Positions 24,225-32,457 of a stretch of DNA of 47,657 bases are shown here, in pieces; positions within the stretch are counted from its first letter, which is position 1; every line of letters starts with the position of its first letter. The DNA is taken from contig JANSXZ010000025.1 in assembly GCA_024742705.1 (NCBI GenBank), positions 1 to 47,657 on the forward strand, written 5' to 3'. This DNA is from Paracoccaceae bacterium (GTDB lineage Bacteria > Pseudomonadota > Alphaproteobacteria > Rhodobacterales > Rhodobacteraceae). The position numbers were made by a program, and so were the translations under genes. Under the pieces are notes generated by a model. It had not been told where the DNA came from. It saw nothing but the letters and a program-made list of their open reading frames with translations, and did no database searches.

Positions 24225-25415
24225 ATGTCTGAAACGACCCGCAAGAAAGCCACGCAAACCCTCGCGATGGTAGAAGAGGTGAACGCCGTGGTCCTGCCCG
24301 AACCCACGCGCGACATCGTCACGCTCGAGGCCGCCGACGCGCCGGTGAGCGCGGCGATCCGCAGCCGGATGGACGAGATCGACATGTCGGACACGAATTC
24401 GATCGTGTCGTTCGGATCGGGGGCGCAGACGGAACTGCAACAGATCAGTCAGGCGATGCTGGCCGATGTGCGCAACAAGGACGTGGGCCCCGCCGGCGAC
24501 AGCCTGCGCGACATGGTGACGGCGATCCGGGGCTTTTCGGTGTCCGAACTGGACGTGCGGCGCAAGCCTTCGTTCTGGGAAAAGCTGCTGGGCCGGGCCG
24601 CGCCCTTCGCCAAGTTCACCGCCCGTTTCGAAGAGGTGCAGGGCCAGATCGACCGCATCACCGACACGCTTCTCAAGCACGAGCATACCTTGCTGAAAGA
24701 TATCAAGTCGCTTGACCTGCTGTACGACAAGACGCTGAATTTCTACGACGAACTTGCACTGTACATCGCCGCCGGCGAGGCCAAGATCGCCGCGCTCGAC
24801 AGCACCGACATTCCGGCGATGGAACAGGCAGTGCAGGATGCGCCCGAGAACGATCAGGTGATGAAGGCCCAGCAACTGCGCGACCTGCGCGCCGCGCGCG
24901 ACGATCTCGAGCGCCGGGTGCACGATCTGAAGCTGACCCGGCAGGTGACGATGCAATCGCTGCCGTCGATCCGGCTGGTTCAGGAGAACGACAAGAGCCT
25001 GGTGACCAAGATCAACTCGACCCTGGTCAACACCGTGCCCTTGTGGGAAACCCAACTGGCGCAGGCGGTGACGATCCAGCGCTCGCGCGAGGCCGCCGAG
25101 GCAGTGCGCGGCGCCAACGACCTGACCAACGATCTGCTGACGGCCAACGCCCGGAACCTGCGCGACAGCAACAAGATCATCCGCGAGGAAATGGAACGCG
25201 GCGTCTTCGACATCGAAGCTGTGAAACAGGCCAATTCCGATCTGATCGCAACGATTCAGGAAAGCCTTCAGATCGCCGACGAAGGCAAGGCACGACGCGC
25301 GGCGGCGGAAACCGAACTGAAAGCGATGGAAACCGAACTGCGCGACACGCTTGCCGCGGCCAAGGCGCGCCGTGACGGTGTCGGCGACACGTCGGGCACG
25401 GCGGTTCCGGGCTGA
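24225..25415 (+). CDS. telA: TelA-family (toxic anion resistance) protein
   Basis: This 396-residue soluble protein is nearly all helical, with long coiled-coil stretches between residues 100 and 390. It carries TelA signatures such as FWEKLLGRAAPFAKF, HEHTLLKDIKSLDLLYDKT and PSIRLVQENDKSLVTKI. TelA homologues are linked to tellurite, cell-envelope antimicrobial and other stress tolerance and often neighbour XpaC; the mechanism is unknown. An AAGGATG-type site lies before the ATG at 24225. A lipoprotein gene follows after 5 bases. Confidence 0.93.
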   Translation: MSETTRKKATQTLAMVEEVNAVVLPEPTRDIVTLEAADAPVSAAIRSRMDEIDMSDTNSIVSFGSGAQTELQQISQAMLADVRNKDVGPAGDSLRDMVTAIRGFSVSELDVRRKPSFWEKLLGRAAPFAKFTARFEEVQGQIDRITDTLLKHEHTLLKDIKSLDLLYDKTLNFYDELALYIAAGEAKIAALDSTDIPAMEQAVQDAPENDQVMKAQQLRDLRAARDDLERRVHDLKLTRQVTMQSLPSIRLVQENDKSLVTKINSTLVNTVPLWETQLAQAVTIQRSREAAEAVRGANDLTNDLLTANARNLRDSNKIIREEMERGVFDIEAVKQANSDLIATIQESLQIADEGKARRAAAETELKAMETELRDTLAAAKARRDGVGDTSGTAVPG

Positions 25416-25420
25416 CAGCG

Positions 25421-26377
25421 ATGAGACGGGGGTGCAAAGGGCTGCGCCGCATTGCGCGGGCAGGCGCGGTGACGCTTCTGCTTGCGTCCTGCGCCACGGT
25501 CGAGCCGGTGCCGGCGCCGCCCGTGCGCCCGGCACCGGTGGTGGCGGTGGCCGCGCCGCCGCCCCAGCCATCGCTGCGCAGCGAGAGCCTGGCGCGCTAC
25601 TACGCCCGGCTTCAGGCCGATCTGCTGACCCAGGGTTTGCTGAGACGCGACGGCGGTGGCCCCGACACACCGTTTTCGGCCGACGATCTGGCGCGCAACT
25701 TCGAGGCGATCGCCTTCTACGACGAATACGATCCCAGCGCCGGGCTGGCGCGGCGCGGATCGGCGGGACTGCTGCGGCGATGGTCGGGGCCGGTGCGGGT
25801 GGCCGCCGAATTCGGCGCCAGCGTGCCCGCCGCGCGGCGCGAGCAGGACACCGCCAACCTGCGCAATTATGCCGCCCGGCTGGCGCGCGTGACCGGACAC
25901 CCCATCGTCACCGGCCGCGCAACGCCCAATTTTCATGTGCTGTTCATGGGCGAGGACGACAAGGATCAGATGCTGGCGGCGCTGCGCCGGATCGCCCCGT
26001 CGATATCGCCGCAGACGATGCAGGTCTTCATGGATCTGCCGCGTTCGATCCATTGCCTGGTTGTGGCTTTTTCCGGCGGCGCGCGGCCGCAGAACTATAC
26101 CCGCGCGATTGCTCTGGTGCGGGCCGAACACCCGGATCTGGTGCGGCTCAGCTGTATTCACGAAGAGGTGGCGCAGGGCCTGGGACTGGCCAATGACAGC
26201 CCCGCCGCGCGACCGTCGATCTTCAACGACGACGATGAATTCGCCCTGCTGACCAACCACGACGAGCTGTTGCTTCGGATGCTCTACGATCCGCGCCTTA
26301 CCCAGGGCATGAGCGCGGAACAGGCGCGCCCGGTCCTGCGCATCATCGCGCGCGAACTGATGGGACAGGCCCTGTAG
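25421..26377 (+). CDS. DUF2927 lipoprotein
   Basis: This 318-residue protein has a lipoprotein signal (LLLASC, lipidated Cys24), a Pro/Ala-rich linker, and the DUF2927 domain in the second half. The domain ends with the marker stretches SCIHEEVAQGLGLANDSP and FNDDDEFALLTNHDELLLRMLYDPRL. The HEE motif within a Leu/Gly-rich segment resembles a metal-site half, which would suit a protease-like or metal-binding fold, but no activity is established. It is last in the xpaC-telA operon and is followed by a two-part hairpin. Confidence 0.87.
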   Translation: MRRGCKGLRRIARAGAVTLLLASCATVEPVPAPPVRPAPVVAVAAPPPQPSLRSESLARYYARLQADLLTQGLLRRDGGGPDTPFSADDLARNFEAIAFYDEYDPSAGLARRGSAGLLRRWSGPVRVAAEFGASVPAARREQDTANLRNYAARLARVTGHPIVTGRATPNFHVLFMGEDDKDQMLAALRRIAPSISPQTMQVFMDLPRSIHCLVVAFSGGARPQNYTRAIALVRAEHPDLVRLSCIHEEVAQGLGLANDSPAARPSIFNDDDEFALLTNHDELLLRMLYDPRLTQGMSAEQARPVLRIIARELMGQAL

Positions 26378-26388
26378 CCGCGCCCGCC

Positions 26389-26445
26389 GCCAACATGCCC
26401 AAAGCGCCCTGCCCGGATCGCGCGATCCGGACAGGGAACGTTGGC
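26389..26445. terminator. Bidirectional two-part terminator hairpin
   Basis: The outer arms GCCAAC (26389-26394) and GTTGGC (26440-26445) enclose an inner hairpin CCCTG-C-CCGGATCG / CGATCCGG-A-CAGGG (26407-26436). It lies between the convergent DUF2927 and RTX genes. There is no strong T-run on either side, so it may act as a shared 3' end structure. Confidence 0.65.
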
Positions 26446-26458
26446 AGGAAACCCTGCA

Positions 26459-28411
26459 TCAGACCATGATCATGTCGTCCGTGATCGACGCCAGGGCGGT
26501 GTCGTAGAAAGTGGCGGTAACGCCGCGATCCTCGAAGATCACGTCGTCGCCCGCCTGACGCATGTTCGCACGCGCCGCGCCATCGTCGGCATAGTCGAAG
26601 GCTGTGAAATCCAGCGCGTCCCAGGATTCCAGATCGGTGACACGGTGCGTGCTGTCCGCATCGGTCGAAAACACGAAACGGTCGGACAGGTAGCCCCCGG
26701 ACAGCAGGTTGTCGCCGCCGTTGCCGGCCAGGACATCATGTTCGCCCTGCGCCGCGACCCAGGCCCGCAGGTCCGCCACGCTGGCGCGCGCGAACTCCTG
26801 GCTTTCCGAAAACCCGAGCAGCACGTCGTCGCGTCCGGCGCCGCCCTGCATCGCCTCGAGCCAGCCATTCAGACCCGCCGAATCGGCCGCCCGGCCCAGC
26901 ACGTTCTGATAGAGGCCCTGCACGAAGTCCGCATCGCTGCCGGCGTCGTTGGTGGCCGCGAATTCGGCCGAACCGGCAAACCCGGTGGCCACTTCCCCCA
27001 GACCGGCCTGCCCCGAACCCAGCGCGCCGGCCCAACCCTCGAACCCCGCAAGATCGGGATCGCGATCGAAACCGGCCTGGTAGAGGCGGAACAGCTGGCC
27101 GGTGAACACCTCGGGCGCGATGCTGTAGACGCCATCGCCAAAGATCGCATCGGCACCGCCTGCGCCACCGATGTTGTCGGCGCCGCTGTCGCCGTAAAGC
27201 GCATCATCGCCACCCGCGCCGCGCAGGATGTCGTTGCCCGCACCGCCGTGGGCGACATCGGCCGCCGATCCGGTCTGGGCATTGGGCAACGACTGGTCGG
27301 CATCGCTCCACGAGCCGGTGTGGATCTCGTCGTTGCCGCCGCCGCCCAGGATCGTGTCCATCCCGTCGGCCGCGGCATCGAACACCGCGCCGGTTTCCTG
27401 CGAGACGCGGCTGTCGTCGTCGCCGGTCAGGATTTCATCGCCCGCGCCGCCCAGGATCATGTCATTGCCCGCGCCGCCGGCGATGCCGCCGTCGTAATCG
27501 GCCAGACGCAGCGCACCCGACGCGCCCGCATCGGCGGCATTGGCACCGTTGCTGTCGGCGCTGCCCGCCGCAAGCATATCGTCACCGCCATTGCCATCCA
27601 GAACATCCGCCCCGGTGCCGCCGTCGATGGTGTCGTTTTCGGCACCGCCGGTCAGGGTGTCGTCGCCGCCCCGCCCTTCGATCCGGTCGTCACCGAGGCC
27701 GCCGTCGAAGCGGTCGGCGGTTTCGGTCAGGCGGACGCTGTCGCTGGCCGTGGCGCGCTGCGCGGCCAGAACGGCGCGCGCGGCGGTTTCGGTCGCGATC
27801 TCGATTTCACCGGCGGCGGCGGGCAGGATGCCGACATAGCCGTTGGTGCCGCCGTCCACCTCGCCGCCGGTGCCTTCACCGATGCCGTCGGGGATCTCGA
27901 CGCCGTGCAGCACCACTTCGCGCAGCGCCAGCGGCATCAGATCGGCGGCGGTGTAATCGCGCATCGTGACCGGGCTGAAGAAGTTGGACGCATCGCCCAG
28001 ATCGTAATTGGCGATGAACGAAAGCCGGCCGTTGTCTTCTGTGCGCGGCGTTTCGCCATCGCGGGTCAGCGACAACAGAACGTCGCCATAGCTGGCCACG
28101 CCTTCCAGCACCTCGACCATGCCGTCACGGTCGGTGTCGTTGGCGATCGTCGGGGAAACGGAATCGATCGGCGTGCCTTCGCCGTCGAAACGGCCGTGGA
28201 TGTGTTGGGCGTGAACCTCGCCGGGGGTCAGCCCGGTGGCCGAAATCGCCACGTTCAGATAGGACTTGCCGTCGTCTTCGGTGTTCATCGCAAGCACGGC
28301 GCTTGCACTCACGCCGGAACTGTTCAGCGCGCCCAGGTCCACGGTCCAGAAGGCATCTGCCTGATTGAGAAAGTTCTCGAAAGACGCGTAGTTTGAAGCC
28401 AGATGGGCCAT
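26459..28411 (-). CDS. Secreted CHRD / RTX-repeat / DUF4214 protein
   Basis: This 650-residue, very acidic protein has three parts. A CHRD domain (about residues 5-175) includes VHAQHIHGRFDG. A run of Ca2+-binding RTX nonapeptides (GGxGxDxx type, about residues 225-440) contains GGAGNDMILGGAGDEILTG. A DUF4214 domain (about 450-580) contains the RLYQAGFDRDPDLAGFEGW region. More RTX-like repeats follow, then an uncharged hydrophobic tail ending ITDDMIMV. There is no N-terminal signal peptide. RTX plus C-terminal tail fits type I secretion; no ABC/MFP transporter pair is adjacent. The ATG at 28411 has AAGGA upstream. It lies opposed to its neighbours and may bind surfaces or matrix, which is inference. 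Confidence 0.88.
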   Translation of the reverse strand: MAHLASNYASFENFLNQADAFWTVDLGALNSSGVSASAVLAMNTEDDGKSYLNVAISATGLTPGEVHAQHIHGRFDGEGTPIDSVSPTIANDTDRDGMVEVLEGVASYGDVLLSLTRDGETPRTEDNGRLSFIANYDLGDASNFFSPVTMRDYTAADLMPLALREVVLHGVEIPDGIGEGTGGEVDGGTNGYVGILPAAAGEIEIATETAARAVLAAQRATASDSVRLTETADRFDGGLGDDRIEGRGGDDTLTGGAENDTIDGGTGADVLDGNGGDDMLAAGSADSNGANAADAGASGALRLADYDGGIAGGAGNDMILGGAGDEILTGDDDSRVSQETGAVFDAAADGMDTILGGGGNDEIHTGSWSDADQSLPNAQTGSAADVAHGGAGNDILRGAGGDDALYGDSGADNIGGAGGADAIFGDGVYSIAPEVFTGQLFRLYQAGFDRDPDLAGFEGWAGALGSGQAGLGEVATGFAGSAEFAATNDAGSDADFVQGLYQNVLGRAADSAGLNGWLEAMQGGAGRDDVLLGFSESQEFARASVADLRAWVAAQGEHDVLAGNGGDNLLSGGYLSDRFVFSTDADSTHRVTDLESWDALDFTAFDYADDGAARANMRQAGDDVIFEDRGVTATFYDTALASITDDMIMV

Positions 28412-28637
28412 ATGATGTATCCTTGCGGTTTCAGTTTCGTACCCGCAGTCACGTCGCCGGCCTGCCCCGAGTTTCACCGGCGCACAATTTTTTTTGCGCG
28501 GTGCGCGTGGCACGGCGCGGCGGTGGCGCGACCATGGGTCGGAAACAGTGGAAAAACCCCGCGCGAAAGTGTAGCCAGAGCAAGACCGGGATCGTCTACG
28601 ATCCGGGAACGTCACATCCAGATCCGCGGAGCGTCAC

Positions 28638-29759
28638 ATGGGCATTTTCGATTTTCTGACCGGTGAATTCATCGATGTCATCCACTGGACCGACGACACC
28701 CGCGACACGATGGTCTGGCGCTTCGAACGCGAGGGGCACGCCATCAAATACGGTGCGAAACTGACCGTGCGCGAAGGACAGGCGGCGGTTTTCGTGCACG
28801 AAGGGCAACTGGCCGATGTGTTCACGCCGGGGCTTTACATGCTGGAAACCAACAACATGCCGGTTCTGACCACGCTGAACCACTGGGACCACGGTTTCCG
28901 CAGCCCGTTCAAATCCGAGATCTATTTCGTCAACACCACCCGTTTCAACGATCTGAAATGGGGCACCAAGAACCCGATCATGGCGCGCGACCCCGAATTC
29001 GGGCCGGTGCGCCTGCGCGCCTTCGGCACCTACAGTGTGCGGGTCACCGATCCGGCACGTTTTCTGACCGAAATCGTCGGAACCGATGGCGAATTCACCA
29101 TGGACGAGATCAGTTTCCAGTTGCGCAACATCATCGTGCAAGAGTTTTCGCGCACCATCGCCGGTTCGGGCATACCGGTTCTGGACATGGCAGCCAACAC
29201 CGCCGATCTGGGCAAGCTGATCGCCGCGCAGATCGCGCCGACGATTCAGGAGTACGGGGTCACGCTGCCGGAACTCTACATCGAAAACATCTCGCTGCCG
29301 CCGGCGGTCGAGGCGGCGCTGGACAAGCGCACTTCGGTCGGGCTGGCCGGGGATCTGGGCCGTTTCACCCAGTATTCCGCCGCCGAGGCGATGACAGCCG
29401 CCGCGCGGCAGCCCGGCGGTGGCATGGGCGCCGGGCTGGGCATGGGCATGGGCATGGCGATGGCGAACCAGATGGCACAGGCCGGGCCCTGGGGCGCGGC
29501 CCCGGCGCAGGCGGCGGCCCCCGCCGCGGCCATGCCGCCACCGCCGCCGGTCGAACATGTCTGGCACATCGCCGCCGGCGGCCAGACCAGCGGGCCGTTT
29601 TCCAAGGCGCGGCTGGGCCGGATGGCCGCCGAAGGCCAGCTGAGCCGCGATACCTATGTCTGGACCGCGGGTCAGGACGGCTGGAAACGCGCCGAGGACG
29701 TGCAGGAACTGGCGCAGTTGTTCACCATACTGCCGCCGCCGCCACCGATGGATGCCTGA
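28638..29759 (+). CDS. SPFH-domain protein with C-terminal GYF_2 domain
   Basis: This 373-residue protein has an SPFH/Band-7 core (about residues 15-245, 'virion core protein' subfamily, with KYGAKLTVREGQAAVFVHEG and SAAVDK-like helices). A Gly/Met/Ala-rich linker (about 255-300) follows, then a GYF_2-type domain (HVWHIAAGGQTSGPFSK, residues 308-360) and a Pro tail (PPPPPMDA). SPFH proteins assemble at membranes; the subfamily includes YdjI of Bacillus, which localises the PspA stress protein. The start at 28638 has a CGGAG ribosome-binding site. It overlaps the next gene by 8 bases and heads a three-gene group. Confidence 0.9.
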   Translation: MGIFDFLTGEFIDVIHWTDDTRDTMVWRFEREGHAIKYGAKLTVREGQAAVFVHEGQLADVFTPGLYMLETNNMPVLTTLNHWDHGFRSPFKSEIYFVNTTRFNDLKWGTKNPIMARDPEFGPVRLRAFGTYSVRVTDPARFLTEIVGTDGEFTMDEISFQLRNIIVQEFSRTIAGSGIPVLDMAANTADLGKLIAAQIAPTIQEYGVTLPELYIENISLPPAVEAALDKRTSVGLAGDLGRFTQYSAAEAMTAAARQPGGGMGAGLGMGMGMAMANQMAQAGPWGAAPAQAAAPAAAMPPPPPVEHVWHIAAGGQTSGPFSKARLGRMAAEGQLSRDTYVWTAGQDGWKRAEDVQELAQLFTILPPPPPMDA

Positions 29760-30192
29760 GGCCGTGGCGTTGCGGCGGCGGGCCACCGTGGCGTTGCACT
29801 GGCTAGGGATGGTGCCGATCGCCCTCGTGGCCGCCGCCGATGCGCCCGGCGCGGTGTTGCTTTGGGCGCTGGCGGGCACATCGGGCGGCATGGTGGCGCT
29901 GGCGCTGGTTTTCGGGCTGCTGGGCGGGCCGTCGCCGGCGCTGTCGGGTGCGCTGCGCCACGTGCACCTCTGGTCGCATCGCGGGCTCTATGCGCTGCTG
30001 GGCTGGATCGCGGTGGCGGCTGCCGCCCGCGCTCTGGGCCTCGCGTTGCCGGGACCCGGCGTTGCCGATCTGTGCTTTGCCGCGGTTGGCGCGGGTATGC
30101 TGCACGGTGTGTTCAACCTGTGGCGCCACACCAGCCTTGGCGATGGCGCGTTGCGGCGCATGATGCCGCGCCGGCTGCACGGAATGCTGTAG
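29752..30192 (+). CDS. Small cytochrome b561-like membrane protein
   Basis: This 146-residue protein has four predicted membrane helices and carries His16 (ALHW), His70, His72 and His76 (HVHLWSH), His118 (LHG) and His126 (WRH). The C-terminal GDGALRRMMP matches the ending of cytochrome b561 (YodB) proteins (a DGVLRRMLP-type signature), so a diverged b561 fold is likely; whether it binds haem is unknown. The ATG at 29752 overlaps the SPFH stop; a GTG at 29764 is an alternative. The gene is directly followed, after one base, by the zinc-ribbon gene, so all three appear coupled. Confidence 0.7.
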   Translation: MPEAVALRRRATVALHWLGMVPIALVAAADAPGAVLLWALAGTSGGMVALALVFGLLGGPSPALSGALRHVHLWSHRGLYALLGWIAVAAAARALGLALPGPGVADLCFAAVGAGMLHGVFNLWRHTSLGDGALRRMMPRRLHGML

Positions 30193-30193
30193 G

Positions 30194-31279
30194 ATGGTCG
30201 AAACCCACCGTTTCCCCTGCGACCAATGCGGCGCGGATGTCCGTTTCGATCCAGCCGCGGGTCAGCTGACCTGCGACCATTGCGGGCATGGCGTGGCGGT
30301 TGCCGCATCGCCCTGGGGCGGGGCCAAACTGCGCGAACTTGACTTCGATGCCGCCCGCGCCCAGCGCCTTCCCGAAGCCGACATGGAGGAAACCCGCGTT
30401 CTGACCTGCGCGAACTGCGCCGCCGAGGTTGAATTCGATCCCGACGCCCATGCCGCGGAATGCCCGTTCTGCGCCACGCCGGTGGTTACTGGCACTGGCA
30501 CGCACCGCCATGTAAAACCGCGCGGGGTGCTGCCCTTCGCGGTGGCTGAACGGGCGGCCCACCAGGCGATGAACGATTGGCTGGGGCGGCTCTGGTTCGC
30601 GCCCAACGGTTTGCAGGCCTATGCCCGCAAGGGCAGGAAGATGCAGGGCATCTATGTGCCCTACTGGACCTTCGATGCCGACACCCGATCAGATTACAGC
30701 GGCGAACGCGGCACGGTCTATTATGTCACGCGCACCGTAACCCGCGACGGCAAGGCCGTGCAGGTGCGTGAACAGCGCATCCGCTGGCGGCCCGCGTCGG
30801 GCCGCGTCGCGCGGTTTTTCGATGACGTTCTGGTGCTGGCCTCGCGCAGCCTGCCCAAGGCCTATACCGACGCGCTGGAACCCTGGGATCTGTCCGCGCT
30901 GGAACCCTACCGCCCGGAATACCTGGCCGGGTTCCGCGCCGAAGGCTATACGGTGACCCTGGCCGATGGCTATACCGAAGCGCGCGCCCACATGGCGCGG
31001 GTCATCGAACGCGATGTGCGTTTCGATATCGGCGGCGACCGTCAGCGCGTGCACAACATCGATACGGATGTCAGCGCCGTGACCTTCAAACATGTGCTGC
31101 TGCCGGTCTGGCTGGCCGCCTACAAGTATCGCGGCCAGACCTACCGTTTCGTCGTCAACGGCCAGTCGGGCAAGGTGCAGGGCGAACGCCCATGGTCGGC
31201 CTGGAAGATCGCTCTGGCGGTGGTGCTGGGCCTTCTGGTCGCAGGCGCTGTCGGATACGGCGTGGCGATGAACCAATAG
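30194..31279 (+). CDS. TFIIB-type zinc-ribbon membrane protein
   Basis: This 361-residue protein has two zinc ribbons at its N-terminus: Cys9/Cys12/Cys27/Cys30 and Cys72/Cys75/Cys90/Cys93. A large beta-rich central domain follows, with YVPYWTFDADT and DVSAVTFKHVLLPVWLAAY, and the protein ends in one membrane helix (about residues 338-357, IALAVVLGLLVAGAVGYGV). It resembles the double zinc-ribbon membrane proteins that neighbour SPFH genes, such as YdjG of the Bacillus psp region. Its role is likely as a membrane-anchored partner of the SPFH protein. Confidence 0.87.
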   Translation: MVETHRFPCDQCGADVRFDPAAGQLTCDHCGHGVAVAASPWGGAKLRELDFDAARAQRLPEADMEETRVLTCANCAAEVEFDPDAHAAECPFCATPVVTGTGTHRHVKPRGVLPFAVAERAAHQAMNDWLGRLWFAPNGLQAYARKGRKMQGIYVPYWTFDADTRSDYSGERGTVYYVTRTVTRDGKAVQVREQRIRWRPASGRVARFFDDVLVLASRSLPKAYTDALEPWDLSALEPYRPEYLAGFRAEGYTVTLADGYTEARAHMARVIERDVRFDIGGDRQRVHNIDTDVSAVTFKHVLLPVWLAAYKYRGQTYRFVVNGQSGKVQGERPWSAWKIALAVVLGLLVAGAVGYGVAMNQ

Positions 31280-31340
31280 CCGCCTTGCCAATCCCGCCCG
31301 CCTGCCCGAAATTGCGCGGGCACCAAGCGAAAGGAACGCC

Positions 31341-32015
31341 ATGCAGTCGGATTACGAGGTGATGGACCGGGTTTTTGCCGCGCGATATTCGTGCCGGGGT
31401 TTCCGGCCCGATCCGGTTCCCGATGAAACGATCGAACGGATCGTCGCGCTGGCGCGGCGCGTGCCGTCGTGGTGCAACGCCCAGCCCTGGCAGGTCGAGA
31501 TCACGCGCGGCGCCGAAACCGACCGGTTGCGCACCGCCTTGCAGGCGGCGGTCGCCGAAGGCGTGCAACAGCCCGACCTGGCCTGGCCCTCGGGCTATTC
31601 CGGCATCTATCAGGAGCGTCGGCGCACCTGCGGCTGGCAACTCTACGAGGCGGTCGGCGTGCAAAAGGGCGATCGCGCCGGTTCGGCCCGGCAGATGATG
31701 CAGAACTTTGCGCTGTTCGGCGCGCCGCATGTTGCCATCGTCACCAGCCCTGCCGAACTGGGCCCCTACGGCGCGATGGACAGCGGCGGGTTCGTCACCG
31801 CCTTCACCGTTGCCGCCCAGGCGCTGGGTGTGGCCACCATCGCCCAGGCAGCCCTGGCCAGCTATGCGCCACTGCTGCACCGGCATTTCGGCATCGGCGC
31901 GGACCGGCTGGTGCTCTGCGGGATTTCGTTCGGCTATGCAGATCCCGATCACCCGGCCAACGGGTTCCGCACCTCCCGCGCCGATGTTGGCGACATTGTC
32001 ACATGGCACGGCTGA
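31341..32015 (+). CDS. Nitroreductase family protein
   Basis: This 224-residue protein belongs to the FMN-dependent nitroreductase fold. The N-terminal ARYSCRGF motif contacts FMN phosphate, and [13 protein letters not shown] (Asn-Ala-Gln-Pro-Trp) and the [13 protein letters not shown] segment are typical. Members reduce nitro compounds, quinones or enones with NAD(P)H. An AAAGGAA ribosome-binding site precedes the ATG. It is followed after 4 bases by dtd, so they probably form an operon. Confidence 0.92.
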   Translation: MQSDYEVMDRVFAARYSCRGFRPDPVPDETIERIVALARRVPSWCNAQPWQVEITRGAETDRLRTALQAAVAEGVQQPDLAWPSGYSGIYQERRRTCGWQLYEAVGVQKGDRAGSARQMMQNFALFGAPHVAIVTSPAELGPYGAMDSGGFVTAFTVAAQALGVATIAQAALASYAPLLHRHFGIGADRLVLCGISFGYADPDHPANGFRTSRADVGDIVTWHG

Positions 32016-32019
32016 CACC

Positions 32020-32457
32020 ATGCGCGCGCTGATCCAGAGAGTTCGCGAAGCCAGCGTCACGGTCGAAGGCCAGCGCATAGCGCAGATCGGGCCCGGCATC
32101 CTGGCATTGGTCTGCGCGATGCGCGGCGACACCCGCGCCAACGCCGACGCGATGGCCGCGAAGCTGGCCAAGCTGCGGATCTTTCCGGATCCGGCAGGCA
32201 AGATGAACCTCGACCTGCGCCAGACCGGTGGCGCCGCGCTGGTGGTCAGCCAATTCACTCTGGCCGGCGACACCTCGCGCGGCAACCGCCCCGGTTTCTC
32301 CAGCGCGGCGCCACCGCAGGACGGCGCGGCGCTGTGCGATGCGGTGGCCGCCGGGCTGAACGGGATGGGCATCTCGGTTCAGACCGGACAGTTCGGCGCA
32401 GATATGGACGTGGCGCTGATCAACGAAGGGCCGGTGACGCTGTGGATCGAGACATGA
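32020..32457 (+). CDS. dtd: D-aminoacyl-tRNA deacylase
   Basis: This 145-residue enzyme hydrolyses D-amino acids (and glycine) mischarged on tRNA, a cytoplasmic quality-control step. Family features are [13 protein letters not shown] at the start, SQFTLAGDT (residues 77-85) at the active site and the Gly137-Pro138 motif (NEGPVT) that gives chirality selection across the dimer. Length is exactly the family norm. It sits 4 bases after the nitroreductase and overlaps the glycerate kinase gene by 4 bases. Confidence 0.97.
   Translation: MRALIQRVREASVTVEGQRIAQIGPGILALVCAMRGDTRANADAMAAKLAKLRIFPDPAGKMNLDLRQTGGAALVVSQFTLAGDTSRGNRPGFSSAAPPQDGAALCDAVAAGLNGMGISVQTGQFGADMDVALINEGPVTLWIET

Noticed and set aside
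23169..25670. An 833-codon open frame on the minus strand
   Set aside because: It is antisense to xpaC, telA and the DUF2927 gene, whose products are recognisable. It has no motif of its own.
27200..27700. CRISPR-like periodic pattern
   Set aside because: The periodicity comes from GGxGxD codon repeats in the RTX domain; there are no identical repeats with unique spacers.
26441..28396. A 651-codon open frame on the plus strand
   Set aside because: It is antisense to the CHRD/RTX protein. The repetitive appearance comes from the RTX repeats read backward.
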